Shown here: positions 40,337 through 40,356 of the stretch, piece after piece | Layout: each line of letters begins with the position of its first letter | Position numbering within the stretch: position 1 is the first letter of the stretch | From: Candidatus Bipolaricaulota bacterium | GTDB lineage: Bacteria; Bipolaricaulota; Bipolaricaulia; RBG-16-55-9; DRXL01 | Direction: 5' to 3' | DNA: 40,356 nucleotides | Assembly: GCA_938091745.1 (NCBI GenBank) | Contig: CALLJK010000025.1 | Location: forward strand, 1 to 40,356 | The notes under the pieces: generated by a model | Told to the model about the DNA's origin: nothing | The model's database searches: none | Seen by the model: only the letters and a program-made list of their open reading frames with translations | Position numbers and translations under genes: made by a program

Positions 40337-40356
40337 AGCTCCATAGGAAGGTTGGC

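Noticed and set aside
1-40356. Prophage or integrated mobile island
   Set aside because: No integrase, transposase, terminase or att-like direct repeats were seen at the two tRNA genes.

Overview
The window looks like chromosomal DNA from a moderately GC-rich, free-living and probably anaerobic or facultative bacterium. Evidence includes ammonia-forming nitrite reduction (NrfHA), secreted dockerin proteins with a C-terminal sorting-like domain, an exosortase H locus, many perfect or near-perfect sigma70 promoters and a DnaA-box cluster of origin type. The taxon cannot be fixed from sequence alone. A deep-branching phylum such as Bipolaricaulota (OP1/Acetothermia) would fit, but that is only a guess. 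No phage, insertion sequence or CRISPR array was seen.

Layout. 1-2.1 kb: 5' end of parA, an ArsR-type regulator diverging from a small GreA C-domain protein, and a secreted zinc peptidase. 2.1-4.7 kb: a compound hairpin repeat, an hsp20 gene behind a CIRCE-like operator, and nrfHA on the minus strand. 4.65-6.9 kb: rarA and a DUF1028 hydrolase. 7.0-12.0 kb: the main accessory locus, with a Cys-rich Crp/Fnr-like regulator, an 18-bp tandem repeat, an IPTL-CTERM protein, exosortase XrtH, four tandem related membrane proteins and a beta-helix protein. 12.0-17.3 kb: rpe, a YugP-type peptidase, tRNA-Gln, rnc, tRNA-Arg, a membrane PKD/propeller protein, dprA and an orphan hicB. 17.4-23.8 kb: ndk, an FmdB-like zinc ribbon, rpoC (without rpoB) and rdgB. 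23.8-28.4 kb, minus strand: secG-oppD-oppF-rdgB and a rqcH/M50-protease pair. 28.7-31.2 kb: a very long peptide-binding protein ending in a strong terminator.

31.24-31.52 kb holds no gene. It carries eleven DnaA-box-like 9-mers in two convergent, helically phased arrays plus one outlier. Next to the outlier is a GC patch, a DnaA-trio run and an AT-rich core, and the trio run is mirrored on the far side of the core. This resembles a replication origin and is the strongest single signal in the window. 31.6-40.4 kb then holds an aldehyde dehydrogenase, two large dockerin-bearing secreted proteins, a DUF433/DUF5615 pair, a lipoprotein PKD/propeller paralogue, and hicBA.

How the parts relate. The XrtH locus appears self-contained: regulator, substrate, sorting enzyme and membrane partners, much of it joined by ATGA overlaps. 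Two families of short palindromic repeats recur between genes and also sit inside coding ends: the rarA tail, an in-frame segment of rqcH, and the ribosome-binding site of the 14.5-kb gene.
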